Below, one piece after another: positions 15,230 through 27,390 of a DNA stretch of 64,000 nt; the first letter of the stretch is position 1; each line of letters begins with the position of its first letter. A program made the position numbers and the translations under genes. Where the stretch lies: assembly GCA_025094145.1 (NCBI GenBank), contig JALLLS010000048.1, positions 1 through 64,000 of the forward strand, given 5' to 3'. Source of the stretch: Spinellus fusiger. Taxonomy: Eukaryota > Mucoromycota > Mucoromycetes > Mucorales > Phycomycetaceae. The notes below the pieces were generated by a model, which was given only the letters and a program-made list of their open reading frames with translations, searched no databases and was not told the origin of the DNA.

Positions 15230-16640
15230 ATTAAAGAAACGAGAGGTTAACAGTTTGTAGTTTTTAAATAAATAAATAAATAAAACAGCCACAGAATCAA
15301 TGGCATTGAATAAAGCATCTATGATAAGTCGTAGTGTATTTGAATGAAGTTGATAGATCTTTTAGAGATAGAATAAGAATACAACAACCTTTATTAGAAT
15401 GTGTGCTTTTTAGTGGTGATTTCCTTGAAGTTCTTCTATCTGTAATAATCATTAGAATAAAAGAATAATATACAAATTGAATAAAAAAGAGCAGAGTGAA
15501 TTGTAAGTTAACTAAACAAATACCTTTGGACCTAAGAAGCTATTAAAGACACCATCACATCAATAGATGATAAATAATAGCTGATACTATTCAGTGTTGC
15601 TAATAAAATAACTATTTATTTATTATTGTATGTCTATCTAATATTTCTGAACTAAAAATGCTATACAATGAACAAGATACAAATGAAGTAAAGAAGATAC
15701 AATATGCTTATAGAATCAATCTATGGTTCTTGCATATATTTGATTTTTATAGGAGACTAATGAAGAGCCTATAGCAAGTTATCCAGGTGAGAATCCTACC
15801 AGTGTAATGACAATCAAAACATCATTACATGATACTAGCTGGAGATCGGATCATCTACCTGTTTTGCAAGATTTGGTCCATAACATCAATACTATTGTTT
15901 CTCATACTTATGCATTCTCTAAGTATATCTTGATCCATCTATTCGAAAGTGAAGATGGATCTGCTTTGAATGAGTGCATAGCCAATGATTTCTTCCGTGA
16001 GGTATTTCTGTCCCTCATTAATAAGCAAATCAGATATGGTAATGCTTCCGGTAAAACATGCCTCACACCCAACGTGCGTCAAATAAGAGAGAAGATCAAC
16101 CCGTTGAAAGATGACTAATGACAAGATGCGTCCTACACTCCAATCAAACTACCCAATGCTCAACAAATATCTATCTATGAAAGCACAAAGATACACAACC
16201 ATCATATCTTAGAATACAAGAGCTATACTGGTAAAAAGTTATCTTTAGGGTCATATCAATTTATAATCAAAGATGTTCAAACCAACATTGTATGAAAGAT
16301 AAGACATTAAAGCTTTGGAACTGTGATCTCGCTGCTACATTAAACTTTAGGCATAGTCTAATGTCTCCAAGGGAAAATGACGCCCTATCATAGTGCTTTT
16401 GTAGATAGAACAAAAGAAAGCACGACACAAATGATACAACTAGAACCAAAAGAAGGTCCTGGTCTTCTGGTTCATCCCTATCCTTCTCCTCACCAGTTAT
16501 CGCTGGAGCCTCGGTTAACTAACTGACAGAAACCCATGCTACAGGTCAACTATGTAAAGAATAATAAAGTGTGTCTTATTGAATTATTTCATGCAAAAGA
16601 CATTATAATGTCTAGTATAACATTACTATGAGTATAAATA
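15230..16640 (+). mobile_element. Fanzor-like element family 2, copy A (internally deleted)
   Basis: Left part 15230-15700 matches 60785-61230 (copy B). Right part 16460-16625 matches 61265-61405 (copy B) and, inverted, 11550-11700 (copy C). The element ends in AAAGACATTATAATGTCTAG. It encloses a 103-codon frame (15807-16118) and, after a gap, KTLKLWNCDLAATLNFRH on the plus strand near 16300-16360. The N-terminal piece (INTIVSHTYAFSKYI...FFREVFLSLINKQ) resembles N-terminal regions of Mucorales TnpB-like proteins as I remember them. The C-terminal piece resembles the N-R-D-x-N-A-A-x-N RuvC-III region of TnpB/Fanzor, with Arg changed to Cys. The middle of the nuclease is gone. The link to Fanzor is an inference. 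Confidence 0.5.
15807..16118 (+). pseudogene. N-terminal fragment of Fanzor/TnpB-like protein
   Basis: 103 codons, helical in character (VLQDLVHNINTIVSHTYAF, KYILIHLFE, CIANDFFREVFLSLINK). The family is usually several hundred residues, so this is a fragment. It is followed by a deletion and then a separate RuvC-III-like fragment near 16300. No catalytic residue lies in this piece. Confidence 0.4.
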
Positions 16641-17932
16641 ATAGAGTATACTTATATACAAATAACATTACAATTATTGGGCCATCATTGAATTAGAGTC
16701 TTTAGTATATAACCCTTGCTTGGTATATAACAGCATAAATATAAAAAATATCCTAAAAGAAAAGTTCATCTCTCTATCTGTTTAATATTCTATTCTCTAC
16801 TATTTTACTTAAATGATAGACATTAAAGATATAAAAAAAATGAATAAGACATTAATCATTGTTATTCTATGTATAAGTTTTAGTAAATGATTGATTTCAT
16901 AACATACTGATGAGTCCATAATATTCCAAATGTGAGATTCTATTTATTAAAGTGCTGATTATTACCACAATAAGATTCAGTTTATCCTTTATTTCATGGT
17001 CATAGAGTACCAAACTTTCTTTTGTCACCCATGTTATTATAAAGATGAAACGGAAAAGAAAGAATACAGTGGTAGCTGTGTAGGATTCACGGTCCAGACT
17101 ATTTGATCAATGTCATAAGAATCTTTGATGGGGAAAAATAGACTTTTCATTTTTTGATATAGGCTAATTTTATAATCTAGCCCTAAGGAGTAACATGCAG
17201 GTGAAAAAGAATGACAAACGCCCCAAGTTGCATTTATTGACAGTTGTTTTCTATTTATTTATTTATTTATTTAGTGTAGCTGGCGTTTCATGCATGTAGA
17301 ACAGGTTTCAGTATTTGTTTATAAGTGACATGGCATTATTTTAATACTCAATGGAGCTGCCAAGTCAACTGTTAGTTGGTTATACTGTTTGTAGAATAGC
17401 TGCATTAATAAGACATTGTCACTGAATCCTTCATGTTGGTAGTGTTGAGTTTGTCTTTGATAATGTAAGAAGATTGATTTTATATAATAATTATAAATAC
17501 ACACCTTATGATGAATAAAGCTATTTATCTTTATCAATGAAATCCTCATTTAACAAGCAATAAGTAGGTGGGAAGAAAGTAAAAAAGAACCTCCCAGGCT
17601 AACTCCAGGAAGAGGTGTGGCGTTTATTATTGACTAATAATTTGCTAACAATTCAGTCATTAGTAGATGTATTGAAAGGCAGATTGAGTGCATTTGAGGA
17701 CAGACAGGATACATTCAAGCTATAAACCGGTACCATCATCTACCTAGCCTAGTGTAGACCTAGGCCTTGTCATTATTGGATATATTCTCTGAAGAGCAAA
17801 TTTTATGACGAAAACTCTTCACTATTGAAAGTGACGTCTTACACCAAAAAGTGTTATAAAAGAGCAAAGAGATGATCTCTTGCCTATATCAAGCCTCTTT
17901 TTTTTTATTGACTTGGCATTGATAAGTGAAAA
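16641..17932. other. intergenic region upstream of the fasciclin gene
   Basis: AT-rich, with ATTT repeats near 17250-17275 (TTTATTTATTTATTTATTTAG). No gene recognised. Promoter signals for the fasciclin gene lie at its right end. Confidence 0.5.
17829..17860 (+). promoter_or_regulatory. TATA box and CRE-like site of the fasciclin gene
   Basis: TATAAA at 17855-17860 lies 73 bp before the ATG. TGACGT (CRE half-site-like) at 17832-17837 lies just upstream. Placement is typical for a fungal core promoter; function is inferred. Confidence 0.5.
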
Positions 17933-20608
17933 ATGTTGCCGAATTCCCGTAAAAGGATAATGCTACTGCTTATCCCTCTCTTTGGCTTGCAAGTGGCCAC
18001 CCAAACACTGAATCAAGATACAAAAAAAAGCATCTATGAAATTATTAGCACCAACAACGATTTCTCTTCTCTGGATGGTTACATAAAAAATCTGAAGATG
18101 GAGGGAATGTTTAACAGTTCAAGCAATATTACTTTCATTGCTCCTACAAACAGTGCCTTTGAAAAAGTCGTATCTTACTACCCCATTGATATTTATCAAG
18201 ACTCAAGAATGACAAAAGAACTCCTCAATTATCACATCGTGCCCGATACTTATGACTCGGATAAATTGATCAATGGACAACTCTTGAAAACCAAATACAA
18301 TGTATTCGACAGATATCAAATGGTTAAGGTGTACAAGAACAATGATGATGATGTCTCTATTGGTAATAGCAAGGTCATTGGAAAACAAATTAATGCATCC
18401 AATGGTGTTATTTACGTGGTCGACTCTCTTCTGAATCTTCCAACTACCCTTGGTAAGTCAACTGAGTCTGACTTTGCTTTGGGTTGGAATTTACTAATAT
18501 CTTAATGGCTACAGATAATGTCATGCATGATGAAAAGCAACTGAAAAACTTTTATGAGTTGTCTAAACAATCTGGCCTCTTGGATTATCTCTCACACTCT
18601 CAAATCTACACTGTTTTTGTCAGTGAAGATAATCTTGAAGGTCTTGATGATTTGCACAAAGATTTCTTGACCAATCCCAAGTCTGGTAGTGCTCTCAGAC
18701 ACTTCTTGAGACATCAGATTGTGGAAGGACTTTACTATAATCAAGACTTCCCTAACGGAGATACAAAGTATGAAACCGCTACCAAAGAGTCTCTTACCAT
18801 TTCGAAGGATGATAAAGGCAATGTAAAGGTCAATGGAGCCGACATCATCAAATCAGATGTTCTTGCATCCAATGGTAAGTAGCAAGCCATGACAAGATCT
18901 ACTTCTTTTCAATACAAGTAACATTGCTAATCTATTTACTCTAGGTGTTGTTCATATTTTGAGTACTTCCATTCCCTCAAAGGACATCTCTAAGGAACTT
19001 GACTTGCGTGATTCTCTGATTGCCATTAATGCCACACGATTTGTCTCTCTTCTTGAAAACTATGGTCTTGGTTCTTTCTTGAAACCTGATGAGGATGTAA
19101 CCCACACCTTCTTGGTTCCTCCCAACGAGGCATTGGACACAGACAATCTTTCCCACAAGGAAATTGAATCATGGCTGAAATACCATATTCTTTCTTCTGC
19201 CTACAAACCTAAAGACCTCGTCGATGGTACATTCCTCAAGACAATGTCCAATAGCCGTCTGGGTGGATCTAATAGACAGCGTATTCTTGTCCGTGTGAAT
19301 AATGATGGTTCTAACAGTTACGATTTCCACACTCAATTTTCAAAGCTATCCGTTCAGTTTGGCAATGTTGGCAATGCGGGTGATTTCAGTAAGCCATCAT
19401 TTTATTAGAATTACTATCACACTACTAAACTTACTCACACCTCTTTTATAGTCAAAAGCGAGAATAATATCATTTATCCTCTTCAAAATGCCCTTCAATT
19501 GCCTCGTAGTGTACTCCAGACTCTTCCAACCCACTTGAAGTTCTCCAGCTACATTGCTAGCCTCTACTCTTCTTCCATGAGTAAGGAGATTGATCAAACC
19601 AAAGGATTGACTGTCTTTGCCCCCAACAACGATGCCTTTGGTCGTCTTGGTCTTCTCACCAACTACTTGATGCAGCCTTATGCCCAAGAACAACTCGCCA
19701 AGGTGATCTCTTTCCATGCTGCCATTGAACTATTTTACTCTCCTGAAATAGAAGAAAGACAATACAGCGTCCCTACTCTCTCTAAGGAGAAAATTGTTAT
19801 CAACAAGACCCAGGATGGCATCTTCTTGATCGGAGCAGGAGCAGCCAGTGGTGAAGACACTTCTGTTATTGGAAAGGCCGTCCAACTTGATATTCTTATT
19901 GACAATGGTGTTGTTCATGAGATTGATCACATTCAAATTCCCAGTGGTCTCTCTGTCACCAACCGTCAGCTCTTGGAGGCTTCTAATATGCAAAGTATGA
20001 TCAATGTGATTGAGAAGTCAGAGCTTCCTCAAGAAGTACTCGATGGCACCAAAGGCTTCTACACTATCATTGCTCCATCAGAACTTGCCTTTTCCAAGAT
20101 CGAGCTTTCCAAACTGCTTAATGATCCAGAGAAGTTGTTGAGATTCGCTAAGCTCCATGTCATACCTAGCTACATTCCTCGTATGATCATGTTGAATGGC
20201 AAGCGTGATGATTCTATTGTGCCCTCTTTCTCTGTGGAAGACAATGAGAATGCTATTCACAAGGAACTCACATTTGCCGGTGTTGACTTTGATACTTTGT
20301 TATCTGAAGATAATAAGTTGGTCCTTCGCAAAACACCTTTGGGCTACTCTGTTTCTGTCAAGGGCAGTCTCCAAGAGAGTGGTGATGTGATTGAGGTTGG
20401 ACGTGTCACTAGTGGTGGTGGTGTCATCAAGATTAACAGATGTTTGATGCCTTATGAAGACAGCTCGACCGGCGATCTCTCTGGATTCACCATTGCTATG
20501 ATTGTTATCGGTAGTCTTATTGCTTTGGGAATTATTGGCTTCTTGGCTTACTATATCTGGAGACGATATGCTGAAAGCCGTGAGGGTGGAGTCAGCCTTG
20601 GCACCTAA
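17933..20608 (+). CDS. multi-fasciclin (FAS1) membrane glycoprotein
   Basis: Cell-surface or endomembrane protein with repeated FAS1 domains, a fold linked to adhesion. Four exons: 17933-18452, 18515-18874, 18945-19388 and 19452-20608, all phase 1, giving 826 residues. An N-terminal hydrophobic segment (RIMLLLIPLFGLQVA) is a likely signal peptide. About five FAS1 repeats follow, shown by recurring F(I/V)APTNSAF, LVPPNEAL, VFAPNNDAF, IIAPSELAF and (A)SNG(V)IxVVD / NGVVHEID motifs. A single membrane helix (FTIAMIVIGSLIALGIIGF) at about 787-811 leaves a short RRYAESREGG tail, so this is a type I membrane protein. Several N-x-S/T sites suggest glycosylation. Introns fall at or near domain boundaries (after SNG in repeat 2), consistent with repeat duplication. 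It is one of only two intact plus-strand genes here. Ligand unknown. Confidence 0.92.
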
Positions 20609-21774
20609 ACTTTGTCTTTATTTTCCTTTCTCTTTTTCCTTTCTTTTCCCATTCTCTTCTAAATTTCTGTAACAACATCTTTTCTCTCTCCCTATTTCTC
20701 TTTATGTCTATCTAAAAAATAACAGAAGCTTAACCAACCTGTACATTCGTTTTTACTTGCAGTCTTTATCAAAATAAAATATATCTTTTCTATAAATAAA
20801 CAGATCAATGGATATTTTTGCTTATTTGTCTGATAGAGTGCAAGATTATCTTTTTATTAATGAATCATTGGGTGTTTAGAACACCTTGTGAATTTAAAAA
20901 AGAAAAAAAGAAAAACATCAGATGAACTCTACAGACATAATACAAGATACAGTTCTGCCATCCTCAACCAGCAGTTTAGCCATGTCCAATAACCAGCCGT
21001 AATTTAGGAATTCGCAAAACCGCCATTCGGGCTTTAATAAGGCCGCTGATTGGACATGGCTAAACTGCTGGTTGAGGATGGCAGAACTGTATATCTACAT
21101 TTTTATTCAAAAAGGGATATTACCTTGGTTGAATTAATAAAAATCAATGAACCCTTGAACATACACATTTCACTATTATTTCTCTATAATAGAATGCTCA
21201 TTTAGGCTTAAATAAGAACTTTCATTTATTCTTCACTTCTAGAGAGTTGTTTCTATTCTTCTCATTCAATATATTTCCAATAAAGGAAAAGGTGTGTTTT
21301 TTTTTAGTCCCAAGAAACTACCTTATTCTTGTTTCTATTCGATCTTATATTGAAAGAATCCAAAAAATCCATAGTAGTAATAATATCGTAAAAAGAGAAA
21401 TAATAATAAAGAGGATTAAAATAGTATTTTACTGTAAATGTACTTTACTACCTTTGAACAAACCTCTCTAGCCATACACCTGCTTACATACATGTAAATA
21501 CAACCACAACCACAACCACATACATCTACCTACACAGATGAAACACTGTTTCAATCACTGTGAGGATTTCTTTCCTTGTCCTTAGTGCTATTGTCATAGG
21601 TCATAAAAACAGGTTTATTTCATGTTAAAAGTATATATAAGGGCATCTATGTTTCTTTTATATATCTATGACTCTATAAATAAATAATGTCTGTACAAGA
21701 ATACCAGGTGTATGCATAAGCAATAGACGATTCTCAGAGCAATCTACAGTCATCCCCACCACCCACCACCCCCT
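20609..21774. other. intergenic region with 44-bp perfect inverted repeat
   Basis: Pyrimidine-rich 3' UTR of the fasciclin gene (AATAAA-like signals near 20770-20800), then the hairpin at 20947-21092. No coding potential recognised beyond that. Confidence 0.5.
20947..21092. repeat. perfect 44-bp inverted repeat, possible hairpin RNA or MITE
   Basis: Arms 20947-20990 (ATACAGTTCTGCCATCCTCA...) and 21049-21092 are exact reverse complements and are separated by 58 nt. No mismatch was found over 44 bp. The loop contains GCAAAACCGCCATTCGGGC. It lies about 340 bp downstream of the fasciclin stop. No TSD or transposase is seen. It could be a foldback/MITE element or, if transcribed, a Dicer substrate. 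Confidence 0.85.
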
Positions 21775-22899
21775 TCACACGGGCTCAAAGTTATTCTTCA
21801 TCTCTCGCAAGCTATGCAGTGCCTCCACAGGATCGGTCTTTCCTACTACCCTCTGGATGGACTGTTCATTCACACGCATAAAGGGATTGTACAGCCTCTC
21901 CTGTCCTATATTTGAAGGGACAGTGATCTGCTTGCCCTGACACCAAGCCCACTTTGCCTGTAGTGCTTCGTTCTGTGGCTCAATAGTAAGAGCAAACTAG
22001 ATACCACCAACAAAGGGTCAATAAGACAGCCCACACACTATAAATACAACTATCGATACAGAACAGACAAAAGAAGACTAATATCGATCACCTTTAGATT
22101 GTCTCGGGTATATTCATGTCCACAGTAAATCCATGTGTCGTCGGGTAGGTTGTTAAGGATATGAAATAGAATACGGTACATATCTCTAGCATCACCCTCA
22201 AAGAATTTACCAATGCCACCTACAAATAGAGTACTAAGAGAGAGAGAGAGAGAAGAGTATGTGTCAGTCTTGTTCTCTCTTTTACAGCAGAATGGATTCA
22301 ACTTACTCGCCCGTAAAGACTGCCTTTTCGTTTGTTGCAGAATCAATCACATAGTAGCAGACATGCCCTTTGGTGTGACAAGGTGTATGAAGAGGTGTAA
22401 TATCAAGTGAACCAAGTTTAAATTCCTCGCGGTCCTTACACACATAATTGATCTCAGGAATACGTGCGTCTGCCCCATAAACAGCAAGTCCTGGCTTCTT
22501 GACTTTGTTCCCCCACAACAAGACAGAGTCAATCTCCTTTCTGTTTCTCTTCTTTCATGTCAATAGAGGCTATTCTTACCGACAAGTTCGATATTTCCAC
22601 CTGCATGATCCCAATGGTGATGGGTGGTGAGGACACTAAGGTAGTAGAGGTAGAAGACAGACATTTTGTCAGTGGTCTTTCCTGTAGATGGACTACTGGG
22701 CCGATGGACAGAGGATCATTCTTTCCTGTTTATTCTCCAGCACAACAACTCACCTTGATAACTTGGCTCCTGTCTGGCTTATAACATTTAATATTTTAAT
22801 AGGCTCTACAGGATCAATCACTGCAGCCTCTTTGGTTTTGTCATCAATGAGAATGTAGGAGTAATTGTCCTTGAGGGCTTGAATGGGGATAATTTTCAT
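21775..22899 (-). CDS. GLO2: hydroxyacylglutathione hydrolase (glyoxalase II)
   Basis: Binuclear metal hydrolase that splits S-D-lactoylglutathione to D-lactate and glutathione, the second step of methylglyoxal detoxification. Five exons in phase: 22899-22754, 22635-22580, 22502-22307, 22233-22092 and 21996-21775, giving 253 residues (usual length about 250-260). All metallo-beta-lactamase ligands are visible: the [12 protein letters not shown] motif (residues about 54-65), His in TPCHTKGHV, Asp in FTGDTLF, and His in [11 protein letters not shown]. The C-terminal substrate-binding domain starts after exon 4 and ends NNFEPV. The intron 2 acceptor was chosen to join ELV to KKPGLAVYG; the intron 3 acceptor (CTCTTAG) was chosen to give [15 protein letters not shown]. 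No N-terminal targeting extension, so probably cytosolic. Start [15 protein letters not shown] is typical. Confidence 0.96.
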
Positions 22900-23429
22900 T
22901 GCGTTGAAGAACAAGGATGGAGAATAAGGAAAAGAGTCTCTAGAAAGAAGTTATGAACAAAACAAACTGAGACTATAAAAAGACAGCTTTGTCGGAACCT
23001 TTTTCTTTAGAACCTTCTCTCTTTCTTAAGCATGAGACAAGTCCGATCCTATTTTCTCAATTTCTATTCTTTAGTATGTCGCAGTTCTGTCTCCAACCCA
23101 CACGACACATCTATAGCGGACTCCATGTTGGAATCTGTGTTGGGCTTTGTGCTGGGCTCTGTATTGGATTGTGACAAGCAAAAACAGACTGTCTTTATAT
23201 TTATGTCTTTCTCCAGCACAGAAGAACATTTCTCTCCTTTTCTTCTCTTCTATATACACATTTGTATGTGTAGATGTGTAGATGTGTAGATGTATAGATA
23301 GATAAGAAAGAATACCTCCATCAATACTTTTACATCAAGGCCAACCCAGCAAAAAGATCTCTTTTTTTATTGGGTTTATTGACTGTTTCCACAGCCTACT
23401 TACTCCCTCTGCTTAGTATGATGTAGTTA
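22900..23429. other. intergenic region
   Basis: Promoter of GLO2 and 3' flank of the complex I subunit gene. Contains short (GTGTAGAT)n-type repeats at about 23265-23300. No gene seen. Confidence 0.5.
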
Positions 23430-24123
23430 TTACTCCTCTGCCTCAGTGCGAGCCTACAATAAAGGTAGCAAGTGAGTGAGCACTCTACTCTTTCTTTCTG
23501 TACAATCAATACACAACAACTCACCCCACGAGAGCGGATATCATTCTCACGAGCACCCAACTCTTCTTTCAAACCACCATAGGGATAGGTACGCTGGATC
23601 TAAACAAGATAACACAAAATAACACAAAATAACACAAACACACCCTCAGCTTCCTCTTTGTTTCTTTTGCATGTATTACCATGGGGCGTTCGGGATAGAC
23701 ATTGTAGATAATAGTGCCATAGGTAACCAAACTAAAAAAAAACATGCCCAACTGGCCAAGAGCCTTGTAGGGATTGTAGGGGTGCAAGTCAGGAGCCCAC
23801 ACACCCATAATCTCATCCTGTTCATGGACCTGGAATAGAAAGGATAGAAAGAGTAAGTCCACCATGGCTTCTTCTCAACTGTCCATAGAGTCATTTACAT
23901 CTTCTCCAAAGTTACGCTTGTCTTGGGCATCCCACCAGCCATAGGTATCACGGGCCTGGTGGCTGTTGTGGGGGAGGTTGGGATAGTCGCCTATCTGAGG
24001 ATCCTCGACTGTTTTGCCTGTGTGGAGAGTCGACTGTGCACGTTGGACAGTCAATGTCGAGGGTCTGCTGGCTGCTGAAAGACGTGCAGTCAAAAGTCGT
24101 TGGGTGGTTGTACGAAAGGCCAT
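23430..24123 (-). CDS. NDUFB8: NADH:ubiquinone oxidoreductase accessory subunit, NDUFB8-like
   Basis: Accessory subunit of the membrane arm of mitochondrial complex I. Four phase-0 exons: 24123-23899, 23829-23680, 23599-23525 and 23453-23430, giving 157 residues. The N-terminus is basic and Ser/Thr-rich without acids (MAFRTTTQRLLTARLSAASR), as expected for a mitochondrial presequence. The mature part has DPQIGDYPNLP, YGWWDAQDKRNFGED and HEQDEIMGVWAPD. A single hydrophobic helix (LGQLGMFFFSLVTYGTIIY) precedes the RTYPYGGLKEELG motif. The last exon is only 24 nt (ARTEAEE). The start at 24123 is preferred over an upstream Met at 24144. Subunit identity is by motif memory; the exact orthology name is less certain than the complex I assignment. 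Confidence 0.87.
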
Positions 24124-25058
24124 GGAAGAAAGAAAGCAGAACAAGCAGATGAAAAGAAAAAGAAAGTGATTGTTGTCGGTCGTAGCAAGACCCTTGGATG
24201 CAAGTCACATCTGCTGGCGTCATTGATTTTGTGAGTAGGTGAGTGGTCAAAAGACAGTCAAAGTAAAGACTCCTCCAAACCAACTCTTCTTTAAAAGAGA
24301 AGTATACTTTTCTTCCTAGAAATGTCTTTGGGCTTGTCTTTTTTATTTTTAATATATATATAAACTTATGGCCAAGATATTTCTGGCGAATTTTTATATT
24401 CTGAGCACTTGTCTTGTACTCTAATATGTAGGCATGATGGCTACTACTTGTTATTCTCCTTTGTACTTTTATTATACACGAGCACATTACCAACACCAAC
24501 ACATCAACATGAAACAGCAGACTGTAGACGATACAATGCGTTATTTTCAAAATAACTAAATAACTAAATAAATAAATAAATAAATAAAAAGACTGGCCAT
24601 CTTGTAGCTCATCATTGTATCTTATTGAGTACGTCTAGTATCAGCTGAAGAGTAGTGTTTCTATATCACAATATTAATAATAAGGTATATCTCCATGAAA
24701 GACAGGGATACCTGCCATTGTATTGGAATCCACAGATAAGATACCAGAAAGTAGACTGATAAGGGACCCAACAGGCTGTACTAATAAAAGCAGTCTTATC
24801 ATCTACCCATTGCTATTCACTATTGATTGCCTATTGAATATCTACAGTCTTTCAACATATCTACAGTCTTTCATCATATCTACAGTCTTTCACCATATCT
24901 ACAGTCTTTCACCATATCTACAGTCTTTCAACATATCTACAATCTTTCAATAAAGTCATAGTCGCAAGCCATTGTAGGAGGATAAATAAATAAACATAAA
25001 TAAAAAAGCCCATTGGAAAAGAGACAGAATCTCAGTGGGTCCAGTCTATGGCAGTAGA
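24124..25058. other. intergenic region with microsatellite and tandem repeat
   Basis: Contains (AAAT)n near 24555-24590, the 19-bp tandem array at 24838-24951, and a solo copy of the Fanzor-element end motif near 24368-24392 (CCAAGATATTTCTGGC). No gene recognised. Confidence 0.5.
24838..24951. repeat. tandem array of six 19-bp units
   Basis: Six head-to-tail copies of ATATCTACAGTCTTTCANC with variation mainly at position 18 (A, T, C). The last copy is degenerate (ATATCTACAATCTTTCAAT). Confidence 0.95.
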
Positions 25059-25612
25059 TTACTCGTATTGGACATAATGACTGTAAGATTGAATCATCCA
25101 TACAAGGGAAGAGACTATAGTAGAGTAAGTGATGATGGCCTATAAAGACAGCTTACCAGCCACAATCATGGGAGACATAAAGGGACCATTGAGTTTACAG
25201 CTCTTAAAGACAAGCCATTCCGTCACATAATGGGTCAATGCAATCACATAAGTCCAAAGGCCCAGTTCATACATGCTGAGTGAGATGTCATTAGCTCACT
25301 GACTATATTCTATTGGCTAGACTTACCATCCGTGCTGGAGGTTAAAGGCAACGTAGATACGTACCATACTCACAGACCAAGTCCATGTGGCAAATAGGCG
25401 TCCACTCATGGGTGTGACTAATGACTCGTAAACGACAGCTTCATTAGGTGATGATTACCTTGCTCTGGTTTATTGGCATAGACACGCTTGGTGAGAGAAG
25501 AGGTGCAGTAGTTTTGGACTGTATTAAACAGACCCAATGCAGAGGTAAATAAAAGCCATCGAGGCAAATATCCCTCGGGTAATGTAGAGAATACAGTGGT
25601 AATGAACTCCAT
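25059..25612 (-). CDS. ERG28: ergosterol biosynthesis scaffold protein Erg28
   Basis: ER membrane protein that tethers the C-4 sterol demethylation enzymes (Erg25/26/27) in yeast. Four exons: 25612-25459, 25417-25327, 25275-25157 and 25114-25059, giving 139 residues (yeast protein 148). The fold shows about four membrane segments. Family hallmarks are seen: GYLPRWLLFTSALGLFNTVQ, RVYANKPEQVTPMSGRLFATW, WSVSMVRIYVAFNL, LTHYVTEWLVFKSCKLNGPF and SSLVWMIQ near the C-terminus. The last intron is only 42 nt (25115-25156). Its acceptor (CTACTATAG) was chosen because it restores the conserved SSLVWM block. Confidence 0.95.
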
Positions 25613-26079
25613 GAGAAAAGAAGAATAGCATTTGTCTATCCCTTTTTTTGTTTTTTTGTTTTCATTTTTCATTTTTCATTGGAGCTCAGTGGTATTGCTG
25701 TGATTGAAATTAAAGTATAAGATGCACACTGCCTTTTTAAGCATAGAGGATAGGTTACAAAGTCATTTACATAATAAGATGTTCAGCACATGTTTATTAA
25801 ACTATGTTCATCAACTAAACTCTCTCAGGCAAGTAGTTTATCATTTCTAACAAAATAAAAGGTATAAAACCAAGACATAATAGACTCTACCATTCATCTT
25901 GAGTTTGATATTGATGTACAAAGAAATCATTCCTAAATTCAATGAATTGTTCAATAGGCCTAGTACACATATACATTGGGGCGTGTAAAATAAATATCTT
26001 TACTTTAGTCTATTAGAAACCAATAATAAATTGAATAACAATAATAATAAATGTAGAACCTCAAACCACAGCTTATTGT
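25613..26079. other. intergenic, no gene
   Basis: ERG28 upstream region and AT-rich DNA running into the Tc1 element. Nothing else recognised. Confidence 0.4.
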
Positions 26080-26119
26080 TTAGCTGATGTAGATAAGATG
26101 ATATCTAAGAAAGGTGCTT

Positions 26120-27390
26120 ATAGTTACATCTAATTAATTTTTTTTTTGAAAATAAATATCAGAACGAAATAAATAGAACATATTCAACATTAAATAAAAC
26201 TCTTTGAATTTGATTCAATACCTTTAAAGTTAAGCATACCAAAGCTCAACATCTTTTATTTATTAAAAATAGAAAATAGAATCAAAATCAATACTGTGTA
26301 TAGACTCTTTTGGCATCAATTACGGCCTGGCATTTGTCTGTCATACTTTGAACTCATCGTTGTGCAAGTTGAATACCAACTTTTTACATTGGTAATCGAT
26401 GTTCTTTTTTCAATTCTTTTTTTTTCCCAAGACCTACCAGACGTGTTCATTTAAGTTTAAGTCAGGGCTTTGTTTGAGCCAGTACTTAAAGTACTCTAAT
26501 TTGATGTGTCTCTCCCTATCATCTGGCATAGGCTCCAGTATGAAAGTCAACACCCTTTTATTGTAACAAAAACTCTCTATCATTCTTTTTGATGCAATTC
26601 CATGAACCAAGGATGGAACTCACCAGCCAAAATTTTGATATATTCGTCTTAGTCTACAGCGACATTTACAAAGACTAGTGGGCCAAATATACTCACCAAA
26701 AAGAAACTCCAAAGCATCACTCCACCGTCACCAAACTTCGTTGTTGGAACAATAGGATTAGGATCATAACGTTCTCTAACTTTTCTGATGAAACGGGCAC
26801 CTTCATTGTTCTCTTTCACTGTGTACCTGGACTCATCAGACCAGACGACACCTTTTCACTGGTTGTTTGTCCAATTGACTGGTTGTTTGTCCAATTGACA
26901 TGTTTCTTAGCCCAGAGAAGCGGTTTTTTTTTGCAGAAAAAGAACCAAACCCTAACTGATTACAGTAATTGATCATGGTGATTCTAAATACATCTACTTG
27001 GAACTTTAACATTTCTAACTTCAGTTTATTGTACGGGACAAATGAACCCTTTCTAATAATCATTTCCAAATGTCCAAGGTCCCTTTCACTTTATTTCTTG
27101 GGGTTTTCATTGCTCTTCAAACCTAATAACGATTCACATTCTTTAATATTTCTAATACTATCTTGAACTGTAGGCTTTTTCATCTAAGCTACCCTCGCAA
27201 TCTGTCAACTTTAATCGAGCCTTAAACTGATAACAAACAACTCATCATTCTTTATCTTTCACATATTTGAGTTTCTGAAAATATATTTGAAACGTTTTTT
27301 TAGTTTAATAATATTTGGAAAGAAAAAAAGTTTTATGCAAAAAAAAAGTATTTATTATTATTAAATTCAATTAGGTGTGGCTGTATAATA
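26120..27390 (-). mobile_element. Tc1/mariner element, degenerate transposase on the minus strand
   Basis: Minus-strand codons give, from right to left, a decayed helix-turn-helix part, WSDESRYTVKENNEGA near 26810-26840 and VRERYDPNPIVPT. GDGGVMLWSFF follows near 26700-26740, and a C-terminal SPDLNLNEH-like stretch lies near 26440-26470. Several stops break the frame (DDE Tc1 transposase, pseudogene). A duplicated TGACTGGTTGTTTGTCCAAT motif occurs at 26858-26897. The right end reads TTAGGTGTGGCTGTATA, similar to the end of the 14.7-kb copy. The left end is less clear, near 26120-26140. Confidence 0.75.
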
